Shown piece by piece: positions 1 through 7,334 of a stretch of 14,789 bases of DNA. Where the stretch lies: NCBI GenBank assembly GCA_030043335.1, contig JASHXX010000369.1:1-14789 (forward strand), in the 5' to 3' direction. Position 1 is the stretch's first letter. Each line of letters starts with the position of its first letter. Under the pieces are notes generated by a model, which worked only from the letters and a program-made list of their open reading frames with translations, had not been told where the DNA came from and did no database searches. A program made the position numbers and the translations under genes. Origin of the DNA: Xanthobacteraceae bacterium. GTDB taxonomy: Bacteria > Pseudomonadota > Alphaproteobacteria > Rhizobiales > Xanthobacteraceae.

Positions 1-1
1 G

Positions 2-1006
2 GTCGTCAAAGCCAACGCCTACGGGCTCGGCCTCGAGCGGGTCACCACCAAACTCGCGGCCGCCGGCTGCAAGACCTTCTTCGTCGCCAACGTCGCCGAA
101 GCCCGCCGCGCGCGCAGCTGCACGTCGGCGGCGGCAATCTACGTCCTCAATGGATTTTCACCCGAGGGCGCGAATGCGTTCGTCGAGCTCAATGTGCGCC
201 CGGTCATCAACAGCATGACCGAGCTTGCCGAATGGGACGCCTTCGTCGCCGCCAACAACTGGCGCGGCGGCGCCGCGCTTCACGTCGATACCGGCATGAA
301 CCGGCTCGGCATTTCCGTCGTGGAGGCGGCGGCGCTCGCGCCGCGCGTACAGATCGAAAATCACGGCATCACGCTGTTGATGAGCCATCTGGCCTGCGCC
401 GACATGGTCGGCCACGCGCTCAATGCCGGTCAGATCAAGGCGTTTCGCGAGGTGCGCTCGCTCTACCCCGGCGTTCCGGCCTCGCTCGCCAATTCCGCCG
501 GCATTTTTCTCGGCGATCTCGCCCTTTTCGACATCGCGCGGCCGGGCGCTGCCCTCTACGGCATTAATCCGACGCCGACCCGGCCCAATCCGATGCGCGG
601 CGTCGTCGAACTGACTGGGCGTATCTTGCAGGTCCGCGAGGTCGGTCGCGGCGAGGCGGTCGGCTATGGCGCGGCGTGGACGGCGAGGCGCGATTCGCGC
701 CTCGCGGTCGCCGCGCTCGGCTATGCCGACGGGCTTCTTCGTGCCGCGAGCGGTACTGATGGCGCGCGCGGCGGCGCCGCGATTGTTGCGGGCAGGCTTT
801 GCCCGTTCGCCGGCAGAATTTCGATGGACCTCGTTTGCATCGATGTCACCGAGCTCGCGGAAGGCGTCGTCCAACGCGGCGATGTCGCGACCTTCATCGG
901 CGAAGGGATCGGTATCGACGACGTCGCCGCCGCCGCCGGGACTATCGGCTACGAGATCCTGACCCGGCTTGGCCCACGCTGCCGTTTGATCTATCGCGGG
1001 GCCTGA
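2..1006 (+). CDS. alr: Alanine racemase, 5'-truncated by the window edge
   Basis: Pyridoxal-phosphate enzyme that interconverts L- and D-alanine in the cytoplasm, supplying D-alanine for peptidoglycan. The reading frame is open from base 2 and begins inside the family signature VVKANAYGLG, whose lysine (third codon) binds PLP. About 30-40 N-terminal residues therefore lie outside the window. Other family marks are the HVDTGMNRLG strand, the MSHLACAD motif, the segment LANSAGIFLG, and EAVGYGAAW, which carries the second catalytic tyrosine. The C-terminal beta domain contains GRISMDLVCIDV. The end matches the family's usual end. The stop lies one base before the radA start, so the two genes are probably cotranscribed. 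In related genomes dnaB usually precedes alr, but that side is not visible here. Identity is very secure; the true start cannot be given. Confidence 0.97.
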   Translation, partial: VVKANAYGLGLERVTTKLAAAGCKTFFVANVAEARRARSCTSAAAIYVLNGFSPEGANAFVELNVRPVINSMTELAEWDAFVAANNWRGGAALHVDTGMNRLGISVVEAAALAPRVQIENHGITLLMSHLACADMVGHALNAGQIKAFREVRSLYPGVPASLANSAGIFLGDLALFDIARPGAALYGINPTPTRPNPMRGVVELTGRILQVREVGRGEAVGYGAAWTARRDSRLAVAALGYADGLLRAASGTDGARGGAAIVAGRLCPFAGRISMDLVCIDVTELAEGVVQRGDVATFIGEGIGIDDVAAAAGTIGYEILTRLGPRCRLIYRGA

Positions 1007-1007
1007 A

Positions 1008-2399
1008 ATGGCGGCACGGGCACAGAATTTCGTCTGTCAGAACTGCGGCGCGTCCGCTGCCCGCTGGGCGGGCCGCTGCGAAGCCTGCGGCGAATGGAAT
1101 ACATTCGTCGAGGAAAACGCGGCGGCGCCGGCGCGGTCCTTGCGTAAAGGCCGCCTGTTCGCCATCGAGCCGCTCAAGGGGCTGGCGCGACCGACACCAC
1201 GTCTTGCCTCGGGTATCGCTGAATTCGATCGCGTCATCGGCGGCGGGCTGGTGCGTGGCTCGGTGCTGCTGCTGGGCGGCGATCCCGGCATCGGCAAATC
1301 CACCCTGCTCATCGAGGTAGCGGCTGCGTTCGCCCGCAATGGGCAGCGCGCGGTCTACATCTCCGGCGAGGAGGCGGTCGCGCAGGTGCGGCTGCGCGCC
1401 GAGCGGCTCGGCTTGGCCGAGGCCGCCGTTGAGACCGCCGCCGAGACCTCGATCGAGGACATCGTGGCGACGCTGTCGCAAGGCCCGGCGCCGAGCCTTC
1501 TGGTGATCGATTCGATCCAGACCATGTGGACGCAGGCCGTCGATGCTGCGCCCGGCACGGTCACCCAGGTCCGCGGCGCCGCCGGCGAGCTGATCCGTTT
1601 CGCCAAGCGCACCGGCGCCGCCGTGATCCTGGTCGGCCACGTCACCAAGGACGGCCAGATCGCCGGCCCGCGCGTGGTCGAGCACATGGTCGACGCCGTG
1701 CTCTCGTTCCAGGGCGAGGGCGCGCAGCAATTCCGCATCCTGCGTGCGATCAAGAACCGCTTCGGCCCGACCGACGAGATCGGCGTGTTCGAGATGACCG
1801 GAGCCGGGTTGCGCGAGGTCGCCAATCCGTCCGAGCTGTTCCTGTCCGAACGCGATCTCGGCAGCCCGGGCACAGCGGTCTTTGCCGGCATCGAGGGAAC
1901 GCGGCCGCTGCTGGTGGAAATTCAGGCGCTGGTCGCCCCAACGACACTCGGCACCCCGCGCCGCGCCGTAGTCGGCTGGGACCCCAACCGGCTGTCGATG
2001 GTGCTCGCGGTACTCGAGGCCCATTGCGGCGTTCGCCTCTCCGGCCACGATGTCTACCTCAACGTCGCCGGCGGCCTGCGCATCCAGGAGCCCGCGGCCG
2101 ACGTCGCTGCGGCGGCCGCGTTGGTTTCCTCGCTTGCCCGCGCGCCGCTACCGGCAGATGCGGTCTATCTCGGCGAAGTGTCGCTTTCGGGCGCGGTGCG
2201 GCCGGTGCCGCAGACCGCGGCTCGGCTCAAGGAATCGCAGAAGCTCGGTTTTGCGCGGGCGATTGTCCCGGAAGCCGCCAGTCTGGAAGCCCCTAGCGGC
2301 TTTTCGCTTGTCACGATCAATGCACTCGCAAGCCTCGTGGTCGATATCGCCCGCGACGGCGCGCCGGCATTGCGGCGGGTCGGCGGCCAAGACACTTAA
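1008..2399 (+). CDS. radA: DNA repair protein RadA
   Basis: RecA-like ATPase that promotes branch migration and processing of recombination intermediates (DnaB-like helicase activity, known from the family). The 463-residue length is normal. The N-terminal zinc finger is Cys10-x2-Cys13...Cys24-x2-Cys27. Walker A is GGDPGIGKST (90-99), Walker B is LLVIDS (164-169), and the RadA-specific KNRFG motif is at 249-253. The C-terminal third is the inactive Lon-protease-like domain, with GWDPNRLSMVLAVLEA and YLGEVSLSGAVRPV. The ATG lies one base after the alr stop, with a GGGG run about 6 bases upstream. That start gives the expected MAxxxxxFVCQNCGA beginning. Expression is probably coupled to alr. 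No key residue is missing. Confidence 0.98.
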   Translation: MAARAQNFVCQNCGASAARWAGRCEACGEWNTFVEENAAAPARSLRKGRLFAIEPLKGLARPTPRLASGIAEFDRVIGGGLVRGSVLLLGGDPGIGKSTLLIEVAAAFARNGQRAVYISGEEAVAQVRLRAERLGLAEAAVETAAETSIEDIVATLSQGPAPSLLVIDSIQTMWTQAVDAAPGTVTQVRGAAGELIRFAKRTGAAVILVGHVTKDGQIAGPRVVEHMVDAVLSFQGEGAQQFRILRAIKNRFGPTDEIGVFEMTGAGLREVANPSELFLSERDLGSPGTAVFAGIEGTRPLLVEIQALVAPTTLGTPRRAVVGWDPNRLSMVLAVLEAHCGVRLSGHDVYLNVAGGLRIQEPAADVAAAAALVSSLARAPLPADAVYLGEVSLSGAVRPVPQTAARLKESQKLGFARAIVPEAASLEAPSGFSLVTINALASLVVDIARDGAPALRRVGGQDT

Positions 2400-2481
2400 G
2401 CCCGACCGTTGATCTCCTGACAGCGCGGTTGGCGGCGAGACTCTTAACCATAGAGCAAGTCGCCGAGGCTACGAGAAGATG

Positions 2482-2510
2482 GGTGACGGGGTTTATCGGC
2501 CCGGCTATAC
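2482..2510 (+). promoter_or_regulatory. Candidate promoter for cvpA-purF
   Basis: GGTGAC (2482-2487) and CTATAC (2505-2510) are separated by 17 bases. This resembles the alphaproteobacterial housekeeping pattern CTTGAC-N17-CTATAT. A start near 2517 would give a leader of about 80 bases before cvpA. The rest of the 2400-2597 gap shows no gene and no clear terminator for radA. This is motif matching by eye only. Confidence 0.35.
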
Positions 2511-2597
2511 ACGGCTGGCGTTTCCGGATGCCGCGCGCGCGGATTTCGGGACGGATGCGAGCGGCCAAGTTGCGATCAGCCAGCGGACCAGCCAACG

Positions 2598-3266
2598 ATG
2601 CCAATTACGCTGCTCGACATCGTGCTTATCGTCGTAATGCTGATTTCGGGGCTGCTCGCCATGGTGCGCGGCTTCATGCGCGAGGTGCTCTCGATCAGCG
2701 CCTGGGTGCTGGCGGCCCTGGCGACGGTCTACTCCTATTCAAAGCTGCTGCCTCACGCCAAGCAATACTTCAACAACGACATCGTCGCCGCGGCCGCCGT
2801 GGTCGGTGGCGTGTTCCTGGGCACGCTCCTCACAGTCTCGGTCCTGACCGTCAGGATCTCGGACATGGTGCTCGACAGCCGCGTCGGCGCCCTCGATCGG
2901 ACGCTCGGCTTCCTGTTCGGGCTTGGGCGCGGTCTCGTGATCGTCGTCGTGGCGTTCCAGTTCTTCACCTGGCTGGTGCCGGATCGCAGCCAGCCCGAGT
3001 GGGTCAAGAGCGCCAAATCGCGGGTCGTACTGGCGGGGACCGGCCAATGGCTGATGTCGATGTTGCCGGAGGACCCCGAAGGCACCATTTTGAAGAAGCT
3101 GAAACGGCCGCGGCCGGAGGAAACCGATACCCCGGAAGCCCCGCCGGATCAGCACGGCGAACTCGACAGACCGGCTGAGAATCGCGCAGATGCAGGTTAC
3201 GATCGCTCAAGCCGCAGCGGAATGCAGCGCCTGCTCCAGGCCAGCCGGAATGGGACATTGAGATGA
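2598..3266 (+). CDS. cvpA: CvpA family inner-membrane protein
   Basis: Small integral membrane protein of the colicin V production family. Its molecular role is poorly defined; in E. coli it lies next to purF and is linked to colicin V export and envelope stress tolerance. Four hydrophobic segments are visible at about residues 4-22, 30-47, 62-84 and 103-126. The family loop DRTLGFLFGLGRG (100-112) precedes the last one. The sequence after residue about 128 is a charged, proline-rich cytoplasmic tail of about 95 residues, longer than in the E. coli protein and typical of Rhizobiales members. The ATG begins MPITLLDIVLI, the usual family start. purF follows after 10 bases, matching the conserved cvpA-purF pairing. 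Confidence 0.92.
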   Translation: MPITLLDIVLIVVMLISGLLAMVRGFMREVLSISAWVLAALATVYSYSKLLPHAKQYFNNDIVAAAAVVGGVFLGTLLTVSVLTVRISDMVLDSRVGALDRTLGFLFGLGRGLVIVVVAFQFFTWLVPDRSQPEWVKSAKSRVVLAGTGQWLMSMLPEDPEGTILKKLKRPRPEETDTPEAPPDQHGELDRPAENRADAGYDRSSRSGMQRLLQASRNGTLR

Positions 3267-3276
3267 CGGACCGCCG

Positions 3277-4746
3277 ATGACCATGACGGAACCAGCCCTG
3301 CTCGACCTTGATGCGGACCGGCCGCGCGAAGAATGCGGCGTATTCGGCATCTTCGGTCACCCGGACGCCGCCGCGATCACGGCGCTCGGCCTGCACGCCC
3401 TGCAGCATCGCGGCCAGGAAGCGGCCGGCATCGTCTCCTTCGACGGCAAGCGGTTTCACTCTGAGCGGCGCCTCGGCCTCGTCGGCGACGCCTTTTCGCG
3501 CCGCGAGGTCATCGATCGTCTGCCGGGCAATGCCGCGGTCGGCCATGTGCGCTATTCGACCACCGGTGGGACCATCCTGCGCAACGTGCAGCCGCTATTC
3601 GCCGAGCTCAACGCTGGCGGCTTTGCCATCGGCCATAACGGCAATCTCACCAACGGCCTGACGCTGCGCCGTCAGCTCGTGCGCGAAGGCGCGATGATGC
3701 AGTCGACCACCGACACCGAGGTGATCCTTCATCTCGTGGCGCGCTCGCAGCGCAACCGCTTTGTCGACCGCTTCGTCGAAGGGCTGCGCATGCTCGAAGG
3801 CGCCTACGCCTTCGTCGGCCTCACCAACAAGAAGCTCGTCGGCGCGCGCGACCCGCTCGGCATCAGGCCGCTGGTGTTCGGCAAGCTCGACGGCTGTCCG
3901 ATCCTCGCCTCCGAGACCTGCGCGCTCGACATCATCGGTGCGCAATATGTGCGCGACGTGGAGAATGGCGAGGTGCTCATCTTCGACGAGGACGGCGCCC
4001 ACTCGCACAAGCCGTTCCCGCCGATGGCGCCGCGTCCCTGCATCTTCGAATACATCTATTTCGCGCGCCCGGACTCGATCGTCGGCGGCCGCAGCGTCTA
4101 CGACGTGCGCAAGACCTGCGGCGCCGAGCTTGCGCGCGAAGCGCCCGCCGAAGCCGACGTGATCATTCCGGTCCCCGATTCCGGCGTGCCGGCTTCGATC
4201 GGCTACGCGCAGCAATCCGGCATCCCCTACGAGCTCGGCATCATCCGCAACCACTATGTCGGGCGCACCTTCATCGAGCCTACGCAGCACATCCGCCAGC
4301 TCGGCGTTCGCCTCAAGCACAGCGCCAACCGTGCCGTGGTCAATGGCAAACGCATTGTGCTGATCGACGATTCGATCGTGCGCGGCACGACCTCGGTGAA
4401 GATCGTGCGGATGATGCGCGACGCCGGCGCGCGCGAGGTGCATTTCCGCATCGCCTCGCCGCCGATTACCCACCCGGACTATTACGGGATCGACACGCCG
4501 GAGCAGGACAAGCTCCTCGCCGCCACCCACGACCTCGAAGGGATGCGGCAGTTCATCGGCGCCGATTCGCTCGCCTTCCTCTCGGTCGAAGGCATCTACC
4601 GCGCCATGGGCTGCGACAAACGCGATCCTGCGCGGCCGCAATTCACCGATCACTGCTTCACCGGCGAATACCCGACGCCACTCACCGACCGCAGCGGCCA
4701 AGAGGCCTCGCCGCGCCAGCTGTCCCTGCTCGCCGAGGCGAGCTGA
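3277..4746 (+). CDS. purF: Amidophosphoribosyltransferase
   Basis: First committed enzyme of de novo purine synthesis: PRPP plus glutamine gives 5-phosphoribosylamine. The 489 residues comprise an N-terminal glutaminase and a C-terminal phosphoribosyltransferase. The sequence EECGVFGIFG places the nucleophile at Cys20, so a 19-residue propeptide is presumably removed. Glutaminase motifs HVRYSTTGG (90-98) and GHNGNLTN (119-126) are present. The PRPP loop is VLIDDSIVRGTTS (361-373). Of the Bacillus-type iron-sulfur ligands, the Cys of HPCFYG is Asp here (HPDYYGID, 399-406), and only the last Cys before FTGEYP remains (Cys460). An intact 4Fe-4S cluster is therefore unlikely; this is inference. 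A second ATG two codons inside is an alternative start. It is flanked by cvpA and an SDR gene in a probable operon. Confidence 0.98.
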   Translation: MTMTEPALLDLDADRPREECGVFGIFGHPDAAAITALGLHALQHRGQEAAGIVSFDGKRFHSERRLGLVGDAFSRREVIDRLPGNAAVGHVRYSTTGGTILRNVQPLFAELNAGGFAIGHNGNLTNGLTLRRQLVREGAMMQSTTDTEVILHLVARSQRNRFVDRFVEGLRMLEGAYAFVGLTNKKLVGARDPLGIRPLVFGKLDGCPILASETCALDIIGAQYVRDVENGEVLIFDEDGAHSHKPFPPMAPRPCIFEYIYFARPDSIVGGRSVYDVRKTCGAELAREAPAEADVIIPVPDSGVPASIGYAQQSGIPYELGIIRNHYVGRTFIEPTQHIRQLGVRLKHSANRAVVNGKRIVLIDDSIVRGTTSVKIVRMMRDAGAREVHFRIASPPITHPDYYGIDTPEQDKLLAATHDLEGMRQFIGADSLAFLSVEGIYRAMGCDKRDPARPQFTDHCFTGEYPTPLTDRSGQEASPRQLSLLAEAS

Positions 4747-4749
4747 TGG

Positions 4750-5490
4750 ATGCCCCAACCGCTTGCTGATCGGGTCGCGCTCGTCACCGGCGCCTCGCGC
4801 AGCATCGGCTATGCTACCGCGCTGGCTCTGGCGCGCGCCGGCGCCCATGTAGTCGCGGTGGCACGCACCGTCGGCGGGCTCGAAGAGCTCGACGACGCGA
4901 TACGCGCGGCCGGCAGTTCGGCAACGCTGGTGCCGCTCGATATGCGCGACTATGCCGGCCTCTACCGGCTCGCCGCCGCGCTCACGGAGCGTCACGGGCG
5001 GCTCGATGTGCTGATCGGCAATGCCGCCATGGCGGCCACGCTCTCTCCGCTCGATCACATCGAGCCGAAAATCTGGGAAGAGATGATCGCGCTCAACGTC
5101 ACCGCCAACTGGCACCTGATCCGGGCCATGGCGGCGTTGCTGAGAGCCTCGCAGGCGGGCCGCGCCGTATTCGTCACCTCGCGCGCTGCCACGCTTACTC
5201 GCGCCTATTGGGCTCCCTATTCGGTGTCGAAGGCCGCGCTGAACGCTCTGGCGCAGACTTACGCGGCCGAAACCAGCTCGACGACAGTGCGCGTCAACCT
5301 GTTCGACCCCGGCGCGACCCGCACCCGGATGCGCGCTCAGGTCATGCCCGGCGAGGACCCGATGACCTTGCCAACGCCGGAGGAGGTCGCGGAGAAGCTA
5401 TTGCCCCTGTGTCTGCCGAGCTTTACCGAAACCGGCCGGCTCTACGAATTCCGCAGCAGCAAGCTTCTCGATTTCATGCAGCCCGCATAG
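4750..5490 (+). CDS. Short-chain dehydrogenase/reductase (SDR)
   Basis: Classical SDR oxidoreductase of 246 residues; the substrate cannot be inferred. The cofactor-binding TGASRSIG is at 13-20. The structural motif is NAAM (91-94), where many SDRs have NAG. The catalytic set is Asn116, Ser144 and YSVSK, with Tyr157 and Lys161. The C-terminal part contains RVNLFDPGATRTRMRAQVMPG, where the usual PGxxxT element follows the active site. The gene starts three bases after the purF stop with only a weak upstream purine stretch, so coupling to purF is likely. The same SDR commonly follows purF in Bradyrhizobium-like genomes, as far as I recall. That suggests a conserved but unassigned role. It is complete, with no odd residues beyond the NAA variant. 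Confidence 0.93.
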   Translation: MPQPLADRVALVTGASRSIGYATALALARAGAHVVAVARTVGGLEELDDAIRAAGSSATLVPLDMRDYAGLYRLAAALTERHGRLDVLIGNAAMAATLSPLDHIEPKIWEEMIALNVTANWHLIRAMAALLRASQAGRAVFVTSRAATLTRAYWAPYSVSKAALNALAQTYAAETSSTTVRVNLFDPGATRTRMRAQVMPGEDPMTLPTPEEVAEKLLPLCLPSFTETGRLYEFRSSKLLDFMQPA

Positions 5491-5565
5491 GGCATGATCC
5501 GGAAGAAGCCCGCCCCCGAGGACAGGGTCCGGGGTGGCACCCAGTCATCCGAAAAGACCGTGCTC
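5490..5565 (+). repeat. Extragenic palindromic repeat (Bradyrhizobiaceae-like)
   Basis: The outer arms are GGGCATGATC (5490-5499) and GACCGTGCTC (5556-5565), complementary at 7 of 10 positions. Just inside them are CCGGAAGAAG and CCGAAAAG. The interior holds two perfect small hairpins: GGAC-AGG-GTCC (5520-5530) and GGGT-GGC-ACCC (5532-5542). From memory this resembles the CATGATCCGGAAAA...CCGAAAAGATCATG elements scattered between genes in Bradyrhizobium and relatives. It begins on the last base of the SDR stop codon, so its transcript could fold directly behind that gene and may help end or stabilise the mRNA (inference). Confidence 0.6.
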
Positions 5566-5591
5566 CGCCAAGGAGCCAGAGGTCTCGGCGG

Positions 5592-5620
5592 CTTGAAACT
5601 TCCGTGGCGACGCCCCGTAG
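5592..5620 (+). promoter_or_regulatory. Candidate RpoH-type promoter before the hemoglobin gene
   Basis: CTTGAAA (5592-5598) is followed, 14 bases on, by CCCCGTAG (5613-5620). This is close to the E. coli sigma-32 pattern CTTGAAA-N13-17-CCCCATnT. Alphaproteobacterial RpoH sites usually read CTTG-N17-18-CYTATnT, which fits less well. The site lies 40 bases upstream of the hemoglobin start. The identification rests only on sequence inspection. Confidence 0.3.
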
Positions 5621-5659
5621 CTTGTTCGGCAGTTCGTCAGCGCTGCCGGGAGGGCGACC

Positions 5660-6223
5660 ATGACCATCATCCGAATCGTGTGCATCCGCATCTTTACCAT
5701 GCTGGCGGTGGTGCTTTTTGCCGCCGCGGTCAAAGCCGAGGAGAGATCGCTTTATCAGCGGCTCGGCGGCCATGACGCCATTGCCGCGGTATCCGACGAA
5801 TTCATCGCCCGGCTCGCCGCCGATGATCAGGAGAAACGGTTCTTTATCGGATTTTCCAATGACAGCAAGCTGCGCATCCGGCAGCATCTGGTCGATCTGG
5901 TATGCAAGTCGACCGGCGGCCCCTGCGTCTACACCGGCCGCGACATGAAGACTGCGCATGCCGGCGCGCGCATCACCAAGGCCGACTGGGATCGCTCGCT
6001 CAAGATCTTCTGCGAAGTGCTCAACAAGTTCAAAGTACCGGACAAGGAGCAGGAGTTGGCGGCGCTGCTTATTCCGCTGGAAAAGGACATCGTCGAGAAA
6101 GCTACCTGCGCGTCACATGCCAGGCGACACCGGCGGCTGCGAGCAGCAACAGGCCGGCGAGCAGGAACGGCGCGCCGGGCACTCCGCGCTGGCCCGCAAT
6201 GGCAAGCGCAAAAATCTGCGTGA
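5660..6223 (+). CDS. Exported group I truncated hemoglobin
   Basis: Globin of the truncated (2-over-2) group I family, binding heme and probably O2 or NO. The domain spans about residues 29-146. It begins LYQRLGGHDAI, contains IRQHLVDL, and ends near LIPLEKDIVEK. The proximal heme ligand is predicted as His100 in MKTAHAG, matching KTHAGL of Nostoc GlbN. Residues 9-26 form a hydrophobic stretch ending AVKA before EE, which looks like a signal peptide or anchor and implies a periplasmic location. GGGAGGG lies five bases before the ATG. Family members usually stop near the end of the last helix. Here about 40 further residues, rich in Arg and Ala, are encoded by bases that also encode the C-terminus of the opposite-strand MFS protein. 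That tail is probably not functional sequence. Confidence 0.88.
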   Translation: MTIIRIVCIRIFTMLAVVLFAAAVKAEERSLYQRLGGHDAIAAVSDEFIARLAADDQEKRFFIGFSNDSKLRIRQHLVDLVCKSTGGPCVYTGRDMKTAHAGARITKADWDRSLKIFCEVLNKFKVPDKEQELAALLIPLEKDIVEKATCASHARRHRRLRAATGRRAGTARRALRAGPQWQAQKSA

Positions 6224-7334
6224 ACAAGCCCGGGCCGAACAGGTTGGCGATACCGACGATGCTGGCATTGGCGCCCTGCAGCCGGCCCTGCTCCATGGCG
6301 CTCACTCTCCGGCTCATCAGGGCGAGAGACGCCGGCTCCTCCAATCCCCACAGCGCCATGAGCGGGATGCCGAGCCAGAACACGATGCCGGTACGCGCAA
6401 GCGCGAACACCAGAAATCCCACGACGCCGAAAGCGATGCCTATCATCAGCGCCGCGCGCTCTCCGATCCGCTCTGTGACACGGCCAACGACCCCCGCCTG
6501 CACGATGATCGAAGAGGCGCCGACACCCGCGAGCGTCAATCCGATGGTGCGTTCGTCCCAGCCGTAACGGTACAGCATGTAAAGGACGCCGGTGCTCGGA
6601 AGCACCGCATGCGCAAGACTGGAGAGGAAATTGATGCCGGCCAGCCCGAACAATTCGGCATGCGAGCGCAACAGCGCCAACGCACCGAGCGGATTGGCGC
6701 GCCGCCAGCTGAACGCGGTGCGGCGCGGACGCGGCAGCGACTCCGGCAGCACGAAAAGGCCGTAGCACGCATTGACGAGGCTCAAGCCCGCGGCGATCCA
6801 AAACGGCAGCCGCGGCGAAATGCTGCCGGCCAGTCCGCCGAGTGCCGGCCCGAATATGAATCCGGCGCCGAACGCGGCGCCAAGGTATCCGAAGCGCGCG
6901 GCCCGTTGTTCCGGCGGCGTCACGTCCGCGACATAAGCATAGGAGGTGGAGATGCTCGCCGCGGTAATGCCGGAGATCACGCGGCCGACGAACAGCCAGA
7001 TCAGGTTCGGCGCGAGCGCCATCAGCACGTAGTCCAGCCCGATGCCGAAGTCGGAGATCAGGATAACCGTGCGGCGGCCGAACGCGTCGGAAAGCGCACC
7101 CTGGACCGGGGAGACCACAAACTGCGCGAGCGCCCAGGCGGTACCGAACAGGCCGAAGATCTCGGCCGCTTCCTTGGTGTCGCCGCCCATGAAATCAACG
7201 ACGAGTTTCGGCAGCACGGGAACGACGATGCCGATCGAAAGCATGTCGAGCAGCACGGTGATAAAAATGAAAATAAACCCGGCCTGCAGGCGCGCCGTGG
7301 ATTTTTTGTCGGTTCGCTCGAGCGGCGTGTTCAC
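6102..7334 (-). CDS. TetA-like MFS efflux transporter
   Basis: Major facilitator superfamily exporter of the TCR/Tet type, 410 residues and 12 predicted transmembrane segments, acting in the inner membrane as a drug/H+ antiporter. Motif A is [10 protein letters not shown] (79-88). The long TM4-loop signature runs from [11 protein letters not shown] to [16 protein letters not shown] (117-149). Motif C-like [10 protein letters not shown] is at 158-167. The signature closely resembles TetA, but chromosomal homologues of this kind are common and the substrate is unknown, so tetracycline resistance should not be assumed. The start codon is GTG, and its GTGA overlaps the der stop. There is no convincing Shine-Dalgarno site, which points to translational coupling to der. 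The 3' end overlaps the hemoglobin gene convergently. Confidence 0.93.
   Translation of the reverse strand: MNTPLERTDKKSTARLQAGFIFIFITVLLDMLSIGIVVPVLPKLVVDFMGGDTKEAAEIFGLFGTAWALAQFVVSPVQGALSDAFGRRTVILISDFGIGLDYVLMALAPNLIWLFVGRVISGITAASISTSYAYVADVTPPEQRAARFGYLGAAFGAGFIFGPALGGLAGSISPRLPFWIAAGLSLVNACYGLFVLPESLPRPRRTAFSWRRANPLGALALLRSHAELFGLAGINFLSSLAHAVLPSTGVLYMLYRYGWDERTIGLTLAGVGASSIIVQAGVVGRVTERIGERAALMIGIAFGVVGFLVFALARTGIVFWLGIPLMALWGLEEPASLALMSRRVSAMEQGRLQGANASIVGIANLFGPGLFTQIFALAIAGQRGVPGAPFLLAGLLLLAAAGVAWHVTRR

Noticed and set aside
942..2048. A 368-residue minus-strand frame opposite radA
   Set aside because: No domain is visible in it, and radA on the other strand is certain.
3595..5115. 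A 506-residue open frame on the minus strand opposite purF
   Set aside because: It lies antisense to well-identified purF and SDR genes, is Arg/Ala/Gly/Asp rich without recognisable motifs, and is typical of frames kept open by high GC in the third codon position.
6102..7334. Calling the MFS gene a tetracycline resistance determinant
   Set aside because: The Tet-type signature is shared by many chromosomal exporters, there is no adjacent tetR, and the context is housekeeping.
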